Source: Dactylellina haptotyla (taxonomy: Eukaryota > Ascomycota > Orbiliomycetes > Orbiliales > Orbiliaceae). From it: 64,000 nt of DNA. The number at the start of each line of letters is the position of its first letter. Position 1 is the first letter of the stretch. The stretch is from NCBI GenBank assembly GCA_031310005.1, contig CM062386.1, positions 868,001 to 932,000 on the forward strand. Direction: 5' to 3'. Below are positions 37,666 to 50,529 of the stretch, piece after piece. The notes below the pieces were generated by a model. That model was not told the DNA's origin. It did no database searches and saw nothing but the letters and a program-made list of their open reading frames with translations. The position numbers were made by a program, and so were the translations under genes.

Positions 37666-38992
37666 TTATTTAAAGAATGATGCTGGCATTACGCTGGGAT
37701 CTATATCAAGATCACGATACTGGTATTCTTGGGGTGCGCCTTGATGGGCAGCGACGGCTTCAAATCTAGCGACAGAGTTTATCTGTGGTGTCGATAGATA
37801 GTTCGGGTTTGGAGCGGTTGGAGAGGAGGGAATATAATTCATGCTGAAAGCTCGGTCTAAAATCGTTTCTCGTCGCGGTGAACTCGACAAACTGACGCAC
37901 TGTGCCATGTAGTCGGAGCCCATGGATGGAGACATGTCGTGAGGGTCAATCGGAGACTGGTTGTTACTTGACGAAGCGCCGTGGCCAAATTCATGCATTG
38001 TCAAAGTTGATATCGGGCGAGCGCCGCCCCTTCCAGAACTTCTCGAGCTCGATTCACCGGATTCTTCGCTCGAGCGTGTTGTTGCAATCATCGGGTGGCC
38101 GTTGCGCTCTTCCTCCCATTCATCTTCGGCAATTTTAAGATCGTAGGGTGCAGATCGGTACGATGGTCTTATTTTATCACCACCAAATGTTACAGAGGAG
38201 GACCGTCGAGATTGGGTGGTGCGGATGTAAGATTGGATTTCGCGACACCATATCGTCAGAGGCGGTACATCTTTCGGTCCGGATCGAAAGAAAAGTGTGA
38301 TTTTGCCGTCGTCGGCTTCGAATATTTGGCTAGAGCTTGCAGTCGGGCTATCTGTACCTTTCCGTCGGCTTGTCGTAAAACTGGGTTCGACCTGGATGTT
38401 TACTACGAGCGTCGGACAGAGGGGGTTGTATGTCGTTTTGCTCATAGAAGAAAAGGCTTTTCGGTGTGCAATGTCGCCAACGTAGCACGATGTTACGCAT
38501 TCAAGTCTAAATATTAATCTTTAGTATACATAACAGAGAAATTGAATGTATGGGACTTTCCACTACTTACGGGTAAGAAAATAACGGCTCTGGATCCAGC
38601 TAGTTGCAACGCTTGATGTTAGCAAGCTCAAAGCCGGGCTTCAAATACACATTAGTAGAATCTTGGTGAAACCTACCCGCTGCCGATAGATGCTAAGTCT
38701 CATTTCGGGATTGAACTTCGAAGGGAATTCGTCATCTGTTTGATATGCGAATACATCCTCCATAGACCCCAAATCGTCGTCCGAAAGCACACCGACGGCT
38801 GACATCTTTCGCGGTGCGGATGTGTTGCTCAGCACTTTTCTTGAGCCGAGGACCACATATCGGTTCTATGTTCGAGATAGTTAGCCCCGCGAAACATCCC
38901 CAAATAGTTGAACATATCAAACCAAAACTGACTTTCCAGTTGCCACGGCTTAAGAGATTCCTTTCCGGAGGAACAGCCAGTATTCCCTCCAT
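37666..38992 (-). CDS. PH-like domain protein of unknown function
   Basis: Four exons are joined: 38933-38992, 38677-38865, 38571-38599 (29 nt) and 37666-38506. Phases close to give 372 residues. The N-terminus MEGILAVPPERNLLSRGNWK joins NRYVVLGSRKVL, which reads like the first strands of a pleckstrin-homology domain (W-x-x-RYVVL). The later KITLFFRSGP and PLTIWCREIQSYI fit its closing strand and helix (about residues 165-200). Between them is a variable acidic/Ser-rich loop. The C-terminal ~170 residues are Ser/Gly/Pro-rich and disordered-looking, ending DIDPSVMPASFFK. The first donor is GTCAGT, unusual but in phase. I do not recognise an ortholog by name. It may bind phosphoinositide or protein; function is unknown. 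It is tail-to-tail with dhr1. Confidence 0.68.
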
Positions 38993-41538
38993 TGCGTAAA
39001 CGTTGTGTGTATCTGTGGTTTTGGTGTACGGAAAATGAATAATGAACCAAAGGTTTCAATCCAGAGCCTCCCTTATAATAACTGGAGGCGCGGCCGGCTC
39101 GAGGAATATATATGACCCGAGCTCTCAAAAATTGAAGCTAAAAGTATCCACTATGCGCCGGATGCTTCAAGGACCCCCACGGAGTAAGACACTGGCCTGT
39201 TAGATCTGAAGGAGCTGGTAGAGCCGATTTTGCATTGCGTTAGCCGACCCAAGTCGCATTAATCAACAGTCGAAATGAAGCCCCCAAAGCCGAAACTATG
39301 TTTATATGTCTAGGTATGTTTGTAGAACAGGGCGGGACAAGAAATATAAAGAGCTGCAGGCCCGCGACGACGGCAGGGGGGGCAATGCACTTCACCGTTC
39401 AGCCCAGCAAAATATACACTTGACAAAAGGAAGGGTTTATGTAACATCGCATCTGCCTTGCAATCAAAGAAACAAAGAAAAAAATTTCTTCTTTCAACTG
39501 GGAAGCGCAAGTCATGTGGACTTTGATGTGACGTTGGGCAAAAGGAACACCCACCGCGAGAGAGCGGTGTGCTGCTAGCGATCCTTCTTGTCCAGCTTGG
39601 CCCTGGTCCCCTCTGCAGGATGGGGAGATCAGAGGAAGAAGAAAAATACCAGCAGATTTGATTTCGCATGCCGCCTGTCCGCTTTTTTCGAGCGGAGAAG
39701 CAAGGGCTCGAGGAGATAGTCTTGCGGCCGGGTACGCTTTCCATGTTATCCCGCAGATGTGTGCCAATTGCCATGCCTTCTTTTTTCGCTGGAGGTGTTC
39801 TTGGGATATCATGGCAACTGATAATGGAGCAAGCAGGAGCCCTCTCGAATGCCGTCAAGCCAATTGGCTGGCCGGACACGGTCCCCACACGCCCTCCACC
39901 CGCTAGCTTGATCGAGGGCAACGTGAAGCTGTAGTTCGCAGGCTGCAGCCTGTAAGTGTTAGTTGCGCAAAACTAGACTGGCGGTACCTGGGATCGAAGC
40001 AGGAGGATCAGACCGTGCCGGGTTGGATGCGGTGGATGCGCCGGTTTGCTGCCCACCCTGCAAGGGTACGCTCCCAAGCCAGTGCGCCCGAGCGCTCTCC
40101 AAAGCCGACCGAACAGCTCGAAGGAAGCTTCTGAGCCTTCTGGAAGCCTTTGAGCAATGAGACATGCAGATTTTGAAGCAACTAAGGGCCCAACAAGACA
40201 TTCCGTGTTGCCCGGCCAGTGGCAAATGCACTGCGGTTGCTGCTGTATCACGGAATGTTTCTGGAAGAATTTGGCCCGGACAAAATCCACCACAGAAGCG
40301 ACAGAACGATCGCACGAAAAAAAATTGGTTTGGACGGAGCTTCGTATTTGCACCCTAAAAATTCTCCTGGGCGGGTAATAATTCGCGATCACTAAGCATG
40401 TGAACTGCAGGCCGTAAAAGTGGGGGAAAGAGCAGAATTGTTATTAAAACCCATTATTTTTGTTTTTGGCTGCCGGTAAATATGATACATCGAGCCAACA
40501 GCTTAGCTATTTAGCCTTCGAGGTTTTAGGGATAGCTTTAGAGACACCAAGCAATTTTGTTTTTAATCCTCACTTTCGACGGCAAAATAGCTAAACCCAC
40601 TCTGCATGCACGTGTAGAGCAATTGTGGAGCCGTCCCCTACCTAACAATGAGGGGTGTGGCATATCTCGAGCACGCGTACAAGGCTGGCTTGGATCCCCA
40701 TTCCCCTTACTCCCTCCAAAACCACACGTCCGCACTGGCGATTTATAATAATCGTAGCGTCCGCGATATTTCTGGTTTCCACAACTGGTATCATGGGATC
40801 CAGGGACCATTTTAAATTGACGATACCCACAACGGCCCTCAAGGTCTTAAAACAGACTATATGCCCGGGCCCGAGGGAAACCTCGATATTCTCCGGCCCA
40901 GATATCCATCGTTGAACAAGCAACAAGCCAAACAGCTAAAGTTTAAGAATACGGTCTCCACTCGGCATTTTCACCAATTGTATCCCCTCCCTCATGATCG
41001 TCATGATCGTATAAGCATGTTTGTGTGAGCTCTCGACAAGTTGCATTCTTGGTAGGTGGGTGCAGACCACACCACGTACATTCAATTTCCTCCCATATTA
41101 CTTTTTTCTATCCTCCTCCTCACCACCACACCGATATATACATATGTACATGCAACCTGGAAACAAGCCCCCTAGCTTATGTAAATTAGCGAAAACGAAG
41201 CCTTTGTGCCGTGTCGGTTAGCGATATACATATAACAACGTTAACCTGATGTATTACCACTGATGCTGGGAACAATACGAGAGGTGGATCCCTCTGCAAA
41301 AGCATGTTAAATCGGCGTCATAAATTTGACCCAAAGATCTTTTTTCAGCCCACACCAATATAAATTCCAACATATGCCATGCCATACCATTGGTGGCCAG
41401 GTTGAGAGTTTCAGCTCTTGCAGTTATAATAAAACTTACTTGGATGAACTCTAGGGTTACACAGTCCACGGAGCTATAACCGAGATATGGAAACAAATGG
41501 AAACAAAAATCGAGAATATACACATATGTTCTGCCAAG
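38993..41538. other. 2.5 kb intergenic region between the PH-like gene and the NLR
   Basis: This contains the upstream region of the PH-like gene and the 3' flank of the NLR. No gene is recognised; overlapping open frames on both strands at 39310-40390 have no family signature. A perfect 9-bp tandem TCATGATCG pair lies at 40992-41009. Confidence 0.4.
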
Positions 41539-44500
41539 TCAATTGTTATCAGCGAATGAAAAATAGCCCTCGATATCGATTTCCAGAATGTTCAGATAGC
41601 TAGAACTGTTACAGAAGGCAATGGTGTTCTTGTGCGAATTACAAATAGTATTCCCTTGAGAATCCCACCTTGTTGGCCAATACCGGTTAGGGAACCAAAC
41701 AAGCTGTTCTTGACCATAGCAGAGCCATTCGTCTCTGAAATTTAGCGAAGGCGAAGGTTCGATTGTATCCAGAAAATCCAAACTTAGGTTCTGGAGATTT
41801 ATGACATGGCCAGATTGTTGAATGATTGGGTTTGCTTTCCAGCGGTATCCTTCTTGCAGTTTAACGGACTTGACATGACTCCCAGTACCAACGTTCCAAA
41901 AATCAATCTGTGTTTCCCTAGAATCCCCGCTTGCCGATACAATATGCTTGCCGTCGGAAGAAAAGCATAAAGCTTTGGAAAGTCCGTTGATTACTATTCT
42001 CCATAGCATCTGTTTGGAAGCTATATCCCACAAACTAATGCCCCATGGTCTATAGCTATCTCCGATAACTAGTTGTTGAGAGTCCGATGAAAAGGCAAAA
42101 AGACCTATCGGCCTCGCTCCAAACCTAAGAATCTCTGGCCTTAATATAGGCCTTTCTGAAGTCAAATCATAAATATAAATCGAATAAATGCTCTCGGCGT
42201 CATAGTCCCGGAATCCGAGTGCGAGGAGTTGGTTATCGTTTGAGAAAGCCCTCTGATCATGGCAGAAGCGTCGGTGACTGACACTAGCAAACCGAGGATC
42301 AGTAAAACAATACCTTAATGTCGCTGTAGCGGATGCCAAGTCCCAAAGTTCAACGGACTCCCTGTCCCGGAAATTCAAAACTAACTGTTGTCCGTCAGGC
42401 GAAAATAGAGGGGGATGACGGTACTCTCGACATTTTCTCCCGTCTCCCTGGAGAGTTTCTATCGATCTTAACGAACATCTTTTAGATTCCAAACTAAGAC
42501 CAGGCGTGTGAATATCTGCAATGCATAAGTCTGACACGGCACTAGCCGGGATTGAGCACGTTGTGAGGCGCGACTCGTTGGCATTCAGAAGGTCTTGATT
42601 AAATTTGAGTTCCGTGTGAAGGTTGGTCGAGCTATGAGGCGTACACCCTAAATTGCGTATATATATATTTGGATGGTTAGATGCCGTGATAATCTGTTTC
42701 CAGTCAGATGTGAGAGCGAATGGACTAGAACTATAAATCGGCATTCCAATAACCTGACTACAATGGTTGGTTGAGATGTTCCAAATAGTTATGGTAGATG
42801 GAGATCCCTTGTCTGCGTAGGCTATTTGCTCCCCGTCTGGTGAAAATACTAGTGAGCATTCTACAAGCCCTTCAGAAACTTTTATCGTCTTGAGTAAGTT
42901 CCCGGAACTAATTTCCCAGATGTTTATAGAAGAGTGCGGTGGTTTTAGGGCTGTAGCTAACTTGCTCCCGTCCGGTGAGATTGCCATTGCTCTCGGTATG
43001 GCTGCCCAATAACTTGCGTCCTTTGGCGTAGTCCGAATAACTTTAAGAAATTTCTGGGAGGGAACGTTCCAGATTTGGACTAATCCATGTGCATCGATCG
43101 CTGCCACGTCCACGCAATTCGGCAAAAACTCAATTTTATTTGGCCAATCGAGTTTAAACGATTTCAATAGGTTCCCTGATGCGTCTCGTATCCTGAGGTT
43201 CTTGTCGGACGACGCAGTTACCAGCCAACTCTCTCTCGAAACCGCGATCCATTCAACGTACCCTTCCCCATCTTTTAAAGTTCGAACTAGGCTTCTAGAT
43301 TTGATATTCCATAGGTTGATGATCCCATCTTCTGAGCCCGATGCCAGTTCGTCATTTTGGAGAAACGCCAAAGAGCCAACATAGGCATTGTGGCCTTTGA
43401 ATTCGTGCACCAGTGTACCTGATATCATATCCCATAGCATGAATCTTCGATTGCGCTTCGCAGCGGACGCTAAAAACCTATTGTCTTTTGAAATTGCGAA
43501 AGCAGTAATATGTCCACAATGCTTAGTGATTATCTCCATCTGTTCGCCCCAGTATTTGTCTATCACTGGTGTTTTCACAACCCAAGCTAGATAATGTGAA
43601 AATATCTTCCTAACAGTGCTCTCGGTAGGGCAGAAAAGAAGCGCAGAGAAGTAAGTCTGGAGTGGGGCCTTTGAAATAATAGGATGATTAAACTGGGCGA
43701 ATCGTCTGCTCTCATAAAGCAGTCTGGATAACTCCGAGCTATTCCTTCTCTAAATATTTTAGATAAATCAGTTCTGCGAGCAGTAGGAAGGTAGTACTTA
43801 GCGGTCACTTTCCTGAGAACTCACCGACAATACACTTTCTAATACAATTATACAATGCGTACTCGCATCCGCCATGCCGCAGAGGCTCATAGTCTCGAGC
43901 CAGTATAGAAGATGTTTTCCAAGAAACATATGAATATATCCGTTATCATCAAATTCATCCTGGCATTCCTTGTAATGATGGGACCAGAATATGCAAGAAT
44001 ATCTGAGTTCCATCGGGATATATTTCTCAATCAAATTAGGGTCAATTTTAGATCTTAGAATCCCAGGTGACCTTAACTGACAAATATCTTTCTTCAAATT
44101 GCGATCAAGCAGGGTGACGCATCTCCTGGCGAGCCCTTCGTGGAGGTCTCTCCCATTTAACGAGAATACGGTTTCTGAACTTGTATTTGGATCGAGAAGA
44201 TATTCGCGGAAAGACAAGTGAAATGGCTTGATAGGATGTGTCGGATCTTTCGGTATATGGAGAACAGAGTGGAACGCGTGTAGTCTGTAACGAATGACGT
44301 CTTCGTCGACACCGAGAAGCCGGGACAAAGCGCGTTGGGATAGTGGGGACTCAAGGATTATGATGGTTCCAACAGTTTCGCGGAAATCAGATATTATAGA
44401 CTGCTGTTCATCCTTGTCTCGACCAGCTAGAAGCTGGTCAAAAACTGGAAGATAAGTTTGGCTCAGTTTCGATATGTGCTTTTTATTCTGATATTCAAGT

Positions 44501-45913
44501 ATCTTTCGGAGCTGACTTTTAGGGCCAAAGTGAGAGTCATTCACTAAGCGGCATATAGTTGCGGCGACAATGAACAAAGGTTTGGATAATTCGACTAGCT
44601 GTTTAATCACGTCTTCGCCAGGCCAGTTAGGGGGTAGTATATCCTCGTGTTCCTCATAAATTTTTGAAAATTCATCTTTCAAAAAGATGTGTATATCATG
44701 CCGGATAGTATCTTCCTCGATGTCATGAAGAACCAAGCCAGAGTATTCCCCTGATATCTTTCTAAACCCCGCTCTTATTGGTATTTCCGGCCGACTAGTA
44801 ATAAATATCCGGACATCCGCGTTCTGCGCCTCCTTGATCCTTCCAAGTAGTTTCACAATGAGGCGAACGTCGTTATCATTATCGCATTCATCTAGTGCAT
44901 CGATCACGATTATAGCTGTGGGTGCATTACCACTAGTATCCAGTTTTATTGACGACAAGGGTCGTAGGATAAGCCGTTCGAATTGGTCGCACATTGCCTT
45001 CTTGGTGATATCTGGGTCTTCGTTGACTGCTTCGGTGATCCGTGGCCTTAGATTTGGCCAATGCGACATCAATCCTGATGCAATTGTAGTAATAATTTTG
45101 AGGCGTTCGCGCGTTCTTTATCACCTCTTCTAAAGAAGAAGCTGGCTCCAAGTATGTTCTTCAGTCGCAAAGTCGTAGATATCGTTCTCGATATCGTAGA
45201 CTTTCCGGTACCAGCTGCTCCTGAAACCCAAAATATAGGTTTGATTCTATCTCGCGGACTTGTCGCCCAAGTTTCAAAGTCTTTGAGAAGCTGTTCTCGA
45301 GTATCCGGGAGACATTTAGGTTCATGTTGATCCGAAAATGACCCAAATACTGCGCCTATTGCCCAAATGCCTTGTTTAGCTCTACTCCCAAGGGCATTCC
45401 TTTGATGCAATGTCAATCTTAGAAGTGAATACCTTCTGCAGTTGGTAAGTCAACTAAATGTATCCGGTCAAATTTATCTTCGATTTCAAGAATGAGCTGT
45501 GTCTGGTCGAGATCAATTGCCAGCCGAATGGCCTCCTCTATTCCGTTTATCGCTTCTATTGTCTTCTCCACCCTTTTCTTATCAAAAGGCCATTTTAACG
45601 TTTTTAGTCGACTACGAATCTTGTGACTATTTTTCGGCTTGAGCTCGGTCTCAAGACCTAGCAGCAAGCTCTGATATTTAATGATGGTACTCTGAAGTTT
45701 TTTCGAATTTTTGAGCTTCTCTTGTTGCTTTCCTTTGAGGAGACTGTCAACTTCTCTGAGCAGCTCGTCGAGAGCCGTGATACGATCTATAATCGCATCT
45801 CTATCCGATTCCGCGGCCGTCACATCACTAACATATCTTTTTAGGAGCTTGGTAACCTGGCCCGCCAATTGAACTACTGCAATTACACTCGCAACCCCGC
45901 CAAGGACCTCCAT
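41539..45913 (-). CDS. NLR: Helo-like N-domain, NACHT NTPase, WD40 repeats; frame broken once
   Basis: Fungal NLRs of this type are STAND NTPases linked to non-self recognition and regulated cell death; here the role is inferred. Exons by splice sites are 45433-45913, 43825-45355 and 41539-43749, about 1407 residues. Residues 1-160 resemble the Helo-like N-terminal domain (MEVLGGVASVIAVVQLAGQV.., LKWPFDKKRVEKTI). The join EG-AVFGSFSDQHEPKCLPDTR enters the NACHT: P-loop GAAGTGKST near 207-215, Walker B IIVIDALDEC near 310, then ITSRPE. From about 675, eleven WD40 blades are visible (LWDM, LWNI, IWNV, IWEI, IWNI .. LWDL, LWDI, FWNV), likely two propellers, with a closing C-terminal segment. The reading frame breaks once between P-loop and Walker B (about 45,070-45,110), so the copy may be a pseudogene or the assembly may err. 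Intron and exon phases otherwise agree. Confidence 0.82.
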
Positions 45914-46814
45914 TTTCCGGAATGTGGTTTGTCGCTAGCCAGCCTTCGATGTTGTTGAATCGATATTTCAAGATATATATAATCACGCGGCTGCCAACCT
46001 GCGGTTACGCATTCAATCTCATTTCTATGCAGGAATCTGAAGGAAGTGGGGATTACTGGATATCGATAGTCCGTGGCAAGGCTGATATATTCCTGTAAAC
46101 AACATCACGCAGGGTAATCCTCCAATCAAGGAGAAAAAGCATGCATGGTTTGCCAGCAATTAATTGGCTTGGAGTTCTGCTCTAAACTGCCAATTGCTTC
46201 GTAGCGGTCCCCAGAGCGTCCCCGGTTCGCTTTCTGGGATCCTGGGAGACAATACGAAATTTCACAGCCTCGTATTAAAAAAGGCGGCAAGAACAAGAAT
46301 AAAAGGATCCACTACAAAGACTCACACGCTTCTCCCTCCAGCCTCGAACTGATTTATTTAATTTAAATCTCAGTCGACGCCCAAGAACAAACGCGTTGCC
46401 TCATAATCGTGGTGTGGTTTGGTAGACGGTTCCCAATACGGAAACCTATCCGAGACATAAACCAAACCGCGAAAAAAAAAAACTGTGCACCTTCTCGTTA
46501 GCCCTGCAATCCGCCCTTGCGATGCGGTGATTCCAGCAACCCAATGGCGGCAAAAGGATGTCTACCTGATTCGCCTGTATCCCACGCGTATAGTCCTCAA
46601 CTAATAGTAATTACCGTCGCTCCCTATCAGCGTGCACAGAAGCTACATATCCCGGTTCACAGCAGTTAATATCAAAATCGTCCCGCAGGCTGCATCAGAC
46701 GTATCGCATATGCACATCGCACCTTAGATAAGCTTCTCTCACGGCGGCATCATTATATTCTTATCAATTGGATACCATAAAGTGGTTCCGAACAGGAACG
46801 ATTCCTGGCCGACT
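45914..46814. promoter_or_regulatory. divergent upstream region of the NLR and pet127
   Basis: These 0.9 kb lie between divergent genes. No gene or repeat is recognised. The frame open from 46782 begins with GTG, not ATG, so it does not extend pet127. Confidence 0.45.
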
Positions 46815-49723
46815 ATGTTAAGACTCAACAGCTCTCTACGGGGAGCCAGCCTCCAACGATACTCAATTCGGCCATCACCATGGATCTGTCATACATGCCA
46901 AATCCATGCCTCCGCTAGATTGCGTCTTCCAAGCCTCGAAGAAGTCCAATTTCCGCCAGTGGAGAAGCTCAAGCAAAAGAGAAAGCATCTCCGCATTGAA
47001 AAAAGCATGACAGAGGATGAGAAAGAAATAATCCTGCGCAAGAAAGCGGTCGAACACAGGTTGCTTATCACCCGAATACGAGACTACATTCATACAAGAG
47101 AAAGAGAAGCGACGCTTGGTGCTCGGAACAGAAGAAGTGGCTCTTTACGAAAGAAAACACAAGCAGAAACGATTTTGGACACGGCAGAGAAACTTCAAAC
47201 TACGCCTTTAGGATGGCCGACAATCTCGAAAAAGGCTATCACGCCCCAGTTGCTTTTAAGTTTACATAAGGCTTGTCAGATAACACTGGAAGAGTTTAAG
47301 GCGAGAGGTGAGACTCTTGTGCCCAGGAAATGGGTTGAGCTGGCCTCCGACCAGGCACAGAAGGGGGCTTTAGCAGACAGGAAATCTCAGGAAACATCCT
47401 CCCAGAAAGATGAGCCAGCAACTGAACAAATTTCAGAGGACGGAGAAGAGGAATATAAAGATGACCAAGCTGAATCGGGAGTCGCATCACCCGAAGATGA
47501 TCCACCAGAAGATGGCCTACCAGAAGAATCAAAGCCGATCAAAGAGAAGAAACCCTGGAAGTCCCCTAAGGAAAAGAAACTGGAAGTCGATGCTATAACC
47601 ATCAACTCCAATGACTTCAAGTTAGAGCGTAGGCAGAAAACCCGCATAGTTACTGTAACTAAACTCCACTAATATAATCAATAGCCTTTAACGTGCAGCA
47701 AGACGTAGAGCTTCGACCTTTAAGTCACGGGCTCGATCGCGTATTATTCAAGTCGGTAATCTATGCACCTCTCATTATCAAATAGAGTCGACTGGCTAAC
47801 ACCGTGTCCTAGTCCTGGCGTGACTTTCCTTCGAGACCCGAGATCGAAGGTTTATAACTTCGATCCGTACCTTGATACAATAATGCCGGTTGATGAATTT
47901 GATTTCAATGCTCTCGGAAACTATATCACATCCTCCAAAGATACTACTTTAAAAGACCTTGCTAAAGCAAAAGGGAAGAAGTACGTCGGGTCTACGTCAA
48001 GTATGACGGGAATTCTATCCCATCTGCATTATCTGTTATCCCGCTGGCGCCCTATCACCCTTTCTATGCTCTCAAAGGGGTTTGTCGCGGAAAGCGAGAA
48101 TTTCACAAGGCTCTCCCGTCTACCAGTTTCTGTGATCCTGCGATGGAAGGACGGTGTCTATGCAATCGACCAGGACAAGGAAACCGATAGCATGGAAACA
48201 ATACTCCTATTTTTGGGGCGATCAATGGAGAAGATGTTGACGATGCCTCCAGAAATCTTCCAGAAATATCACAAATCGCAATCCCACGAAATACCAGAAG
48301 AAGTCAAAAACTCCCGAGAACGGTACCATTACACAGGATTCGGCGATTTATTATTCCGATCTCAGCTTGATGCACACGACAACAGACTACCTGGCACCGG
48401 AGTTTTCGATCTAAAGACTCGTGGTGTAATCAGTATACGAATGAACGCGCAGGAGCCGGCTGCTGGATGGGGGTATCAGATCAAAACGGCAGACGGACAG
48501 TTCGAATCCTTCGAGCGAGAATACTACGATCTCATCAGGTCCGCGTTCATGAAATACTCGCTACAGGTCAGGATGGGCCGTATGGATGGTTGTTTCGTGG
48601 CATATCATAATACAAAGCGGATATTCGGATTCCAGTATGTCAGTATTGATGAGATGGATGAGGCTCTACACGGTGGCCCTGAAGTTGGAGACCAGGAGTT
48701 TAAGTTGAGTTTGAAATTATTGAACGAAGCGCTCAATAAAGCCACTGAGAAGTATCCGGATCAGGTACGTGGTTTTCCCCATGGCTGATATCACTAAAAT
48801 ATTCATGTCGTGGTATACTGATTTTTAAATCTATATATATATAGTCTTTGCGACTATGGTTTGAAACAAGAGAATCGAACATGCCCTTCATGTATTTCGC
48901 AGCTGAGCCGCTGACGGCGGAGGAGGCGAGTGCTCCCCAGAAGGAAGCAGACTTAAACGTAGTTCTAGATCAGATCAGACGTTCTTCCAGAAATGATACT
49001 ACAGAACCCGAGGGCGACCTTGGTATTGAGGAAGCAAGAGCTGTAGAAGGAAAGAGCCCTAGCGCGTCCGAAATAGCCATGCTAGATACCTGCGATACCG
49101 AGGGAGAAGCAAAGGGAATCATTATGAAAGAGGGCCAGCCAACAGAGCAGGAAAAGATGGAGTCGGTCAGAGAATCAGCCGAGATGCTCGAGTCGGTGAC
49201 AATTGGTGGCGAGACTCTAATAGATCCCGAAGATCAACTAGAAGCTGACGGGGATGTGGAGGCAACTACAGTCGAAGAGTCAGAGTCCAACCACCCCGAA
49301 GAAGAGGATATCACTGGAGCTACTGCAGCAAATGATGCTGAAAGCGCCACAGAAAATGCAACAGAGCCCGCAACGGAAGGTACAGCCAAGCCAGAAGAAG
49401 AAGTACAGGGTGCATTTGTACAAGTGGTCGTCGCTCAAAGTTTTGTCAATGGCGAAAAAGTGGTCCGGCCCGGAACCCTAAATCCTAAGAAGGATAACTG
49501 GACCGTCAACTACGCATTCCTTGATATGAAAGCACATGCTGCCGACAAGACGATCGCCGCGATGAAGAGGCGAAAACAGGATGGTGTAGACTTTGACATT
49601 AGCTGGAAGGGCACTTTCATGAGCCACCTGCTAAAACTCTCCCGCGATGGAGAGAAGACTGCCGCAAGGCAGAAAAAAGCAGATGAGGAGGGTGAGATCG
49701 TAGTGTATCGTCGTAGGGATTGA
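46815..49723 (+). CDS. pet127: Pet127-like mitochondrial RNA-processing protein
   Basis: Pet127 is a membrane-associated mitochondrial protein needed in yeast for 5' processing and stability of mitochondrial mRNAs; it belongs to a PD-(D/E)XK nuclease-like family. Four exons are joined: 46815-47654, 47699-47751 (53 nt), 47813-48764 and 48845-49723, giving 907 residues. The start MLRLNSSLRGASLQRYSIR is a good mitochondrial presequence. An acidic/Lys-rich spacer precedes the Pet127 core (about residue 280 on), which reads LSHGLDRVLF-NPGVTFLRDPRSKVYNFDPYL, TGILSHLHYLLSRWRP, GVFDLKTRGV and SLRLWFETRESNMPF. In DLKTR the acidic residue and Lys fit the nuclease motif. An Glu-rich insertion (about 640-810) is followed by VNGEKVVRPGTLNPKKDNWTVNY. 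The first intron is only 44 nt; the second has a GTCGGT donor. Both are forced by the conserved joins. Confidence 0.9.
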
Positions 49724-50529
49724 GGCGCTCTGACTCGCGTTTGGTAATACTCAGGGCAAGACAACGGCCTAAGGTACTGGGAGCTCTCCTCGCAAATATT
49801 GTAAGATAGACATGTAGGATACATTTGTACATATTTTTTTCATCTGGGATCATCCTGTTTCAAATTTTTTGTACATATTGATAGAAATAGAGAATTCAAG
49901 GGTCCTTCGGCAATCTGAATCGGATCTGTCCGTCCAAATGTTAAAAAGCCCATGTGGTTGAAACTAGCTGGGGTTATATGTTTCAGCCATTGACAAGGCC
50001 AACCCAAACATACTCTGACAATAGAAAAAATTTTTATTGCAAAGGGAAATAAAGACAAAACGACAATTTGCGCGTGCGGGCACTAGATTATTGGTTCCAA
50101 AAATTATTGATGGGGCTCGATCATGACCACGTTGTTGATAGGGCGGCTGAATCGTAAAATGCATTTCCGATCTCAGCAGGTAAGTTTCATGCAACTACAG
50201 GTACCATCGATTGCATAAAGACCAGAAGCCGGGGTACACGTCAGTCGTCCTCTCGCCTCGATCGGACTCGATAAGTTCAGAAATATTCCTGCCTTAGCTG
50301 CATGTAATGCGCATGGACCCTGCGCGAAGAAAATTTCTTCGCCCAGGCCTTCCTTCCGGCTCGGAATTATGAAAATAATCAAAACATGGAGGTAAAAAAA
50401 CCCCCGTAGAGCTCGAAAAACATGTGCTTCTTGCGGGCTTTGTTCAGCACGAGTCAGACCCGCGTTCAGGCTCTACTACTACTAAGTATTCGGTGCTGCT
50501 GTGAATAGGGACGCTCGCAACAATAGAGT

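Noticed and set aside
39195-39275. tRNA-like D-arm (AGCTGGTAGAGC)
   Set aside because: No GGTTCGA-type B-box follows within tRNA distance and the arms do not pair.
39310-39921. 203-codon minus-strand open frame
   Set aside because: It is Cys/Pro/Ser-rich without any domain, has competing frames on the plus strand, and no conserved join.
45078-45150. A 50-nt intron that would restore the NLR frame
   Set aside because: It would need a poor GTGATA donor and would delete coding sequence that still matches the NACHT family on both sides.
46782-46814. Upstream extension of pet127
   Set aside because: The extension begins at GTG; the first ATG (46815) starts a good mitochondrial presequence.
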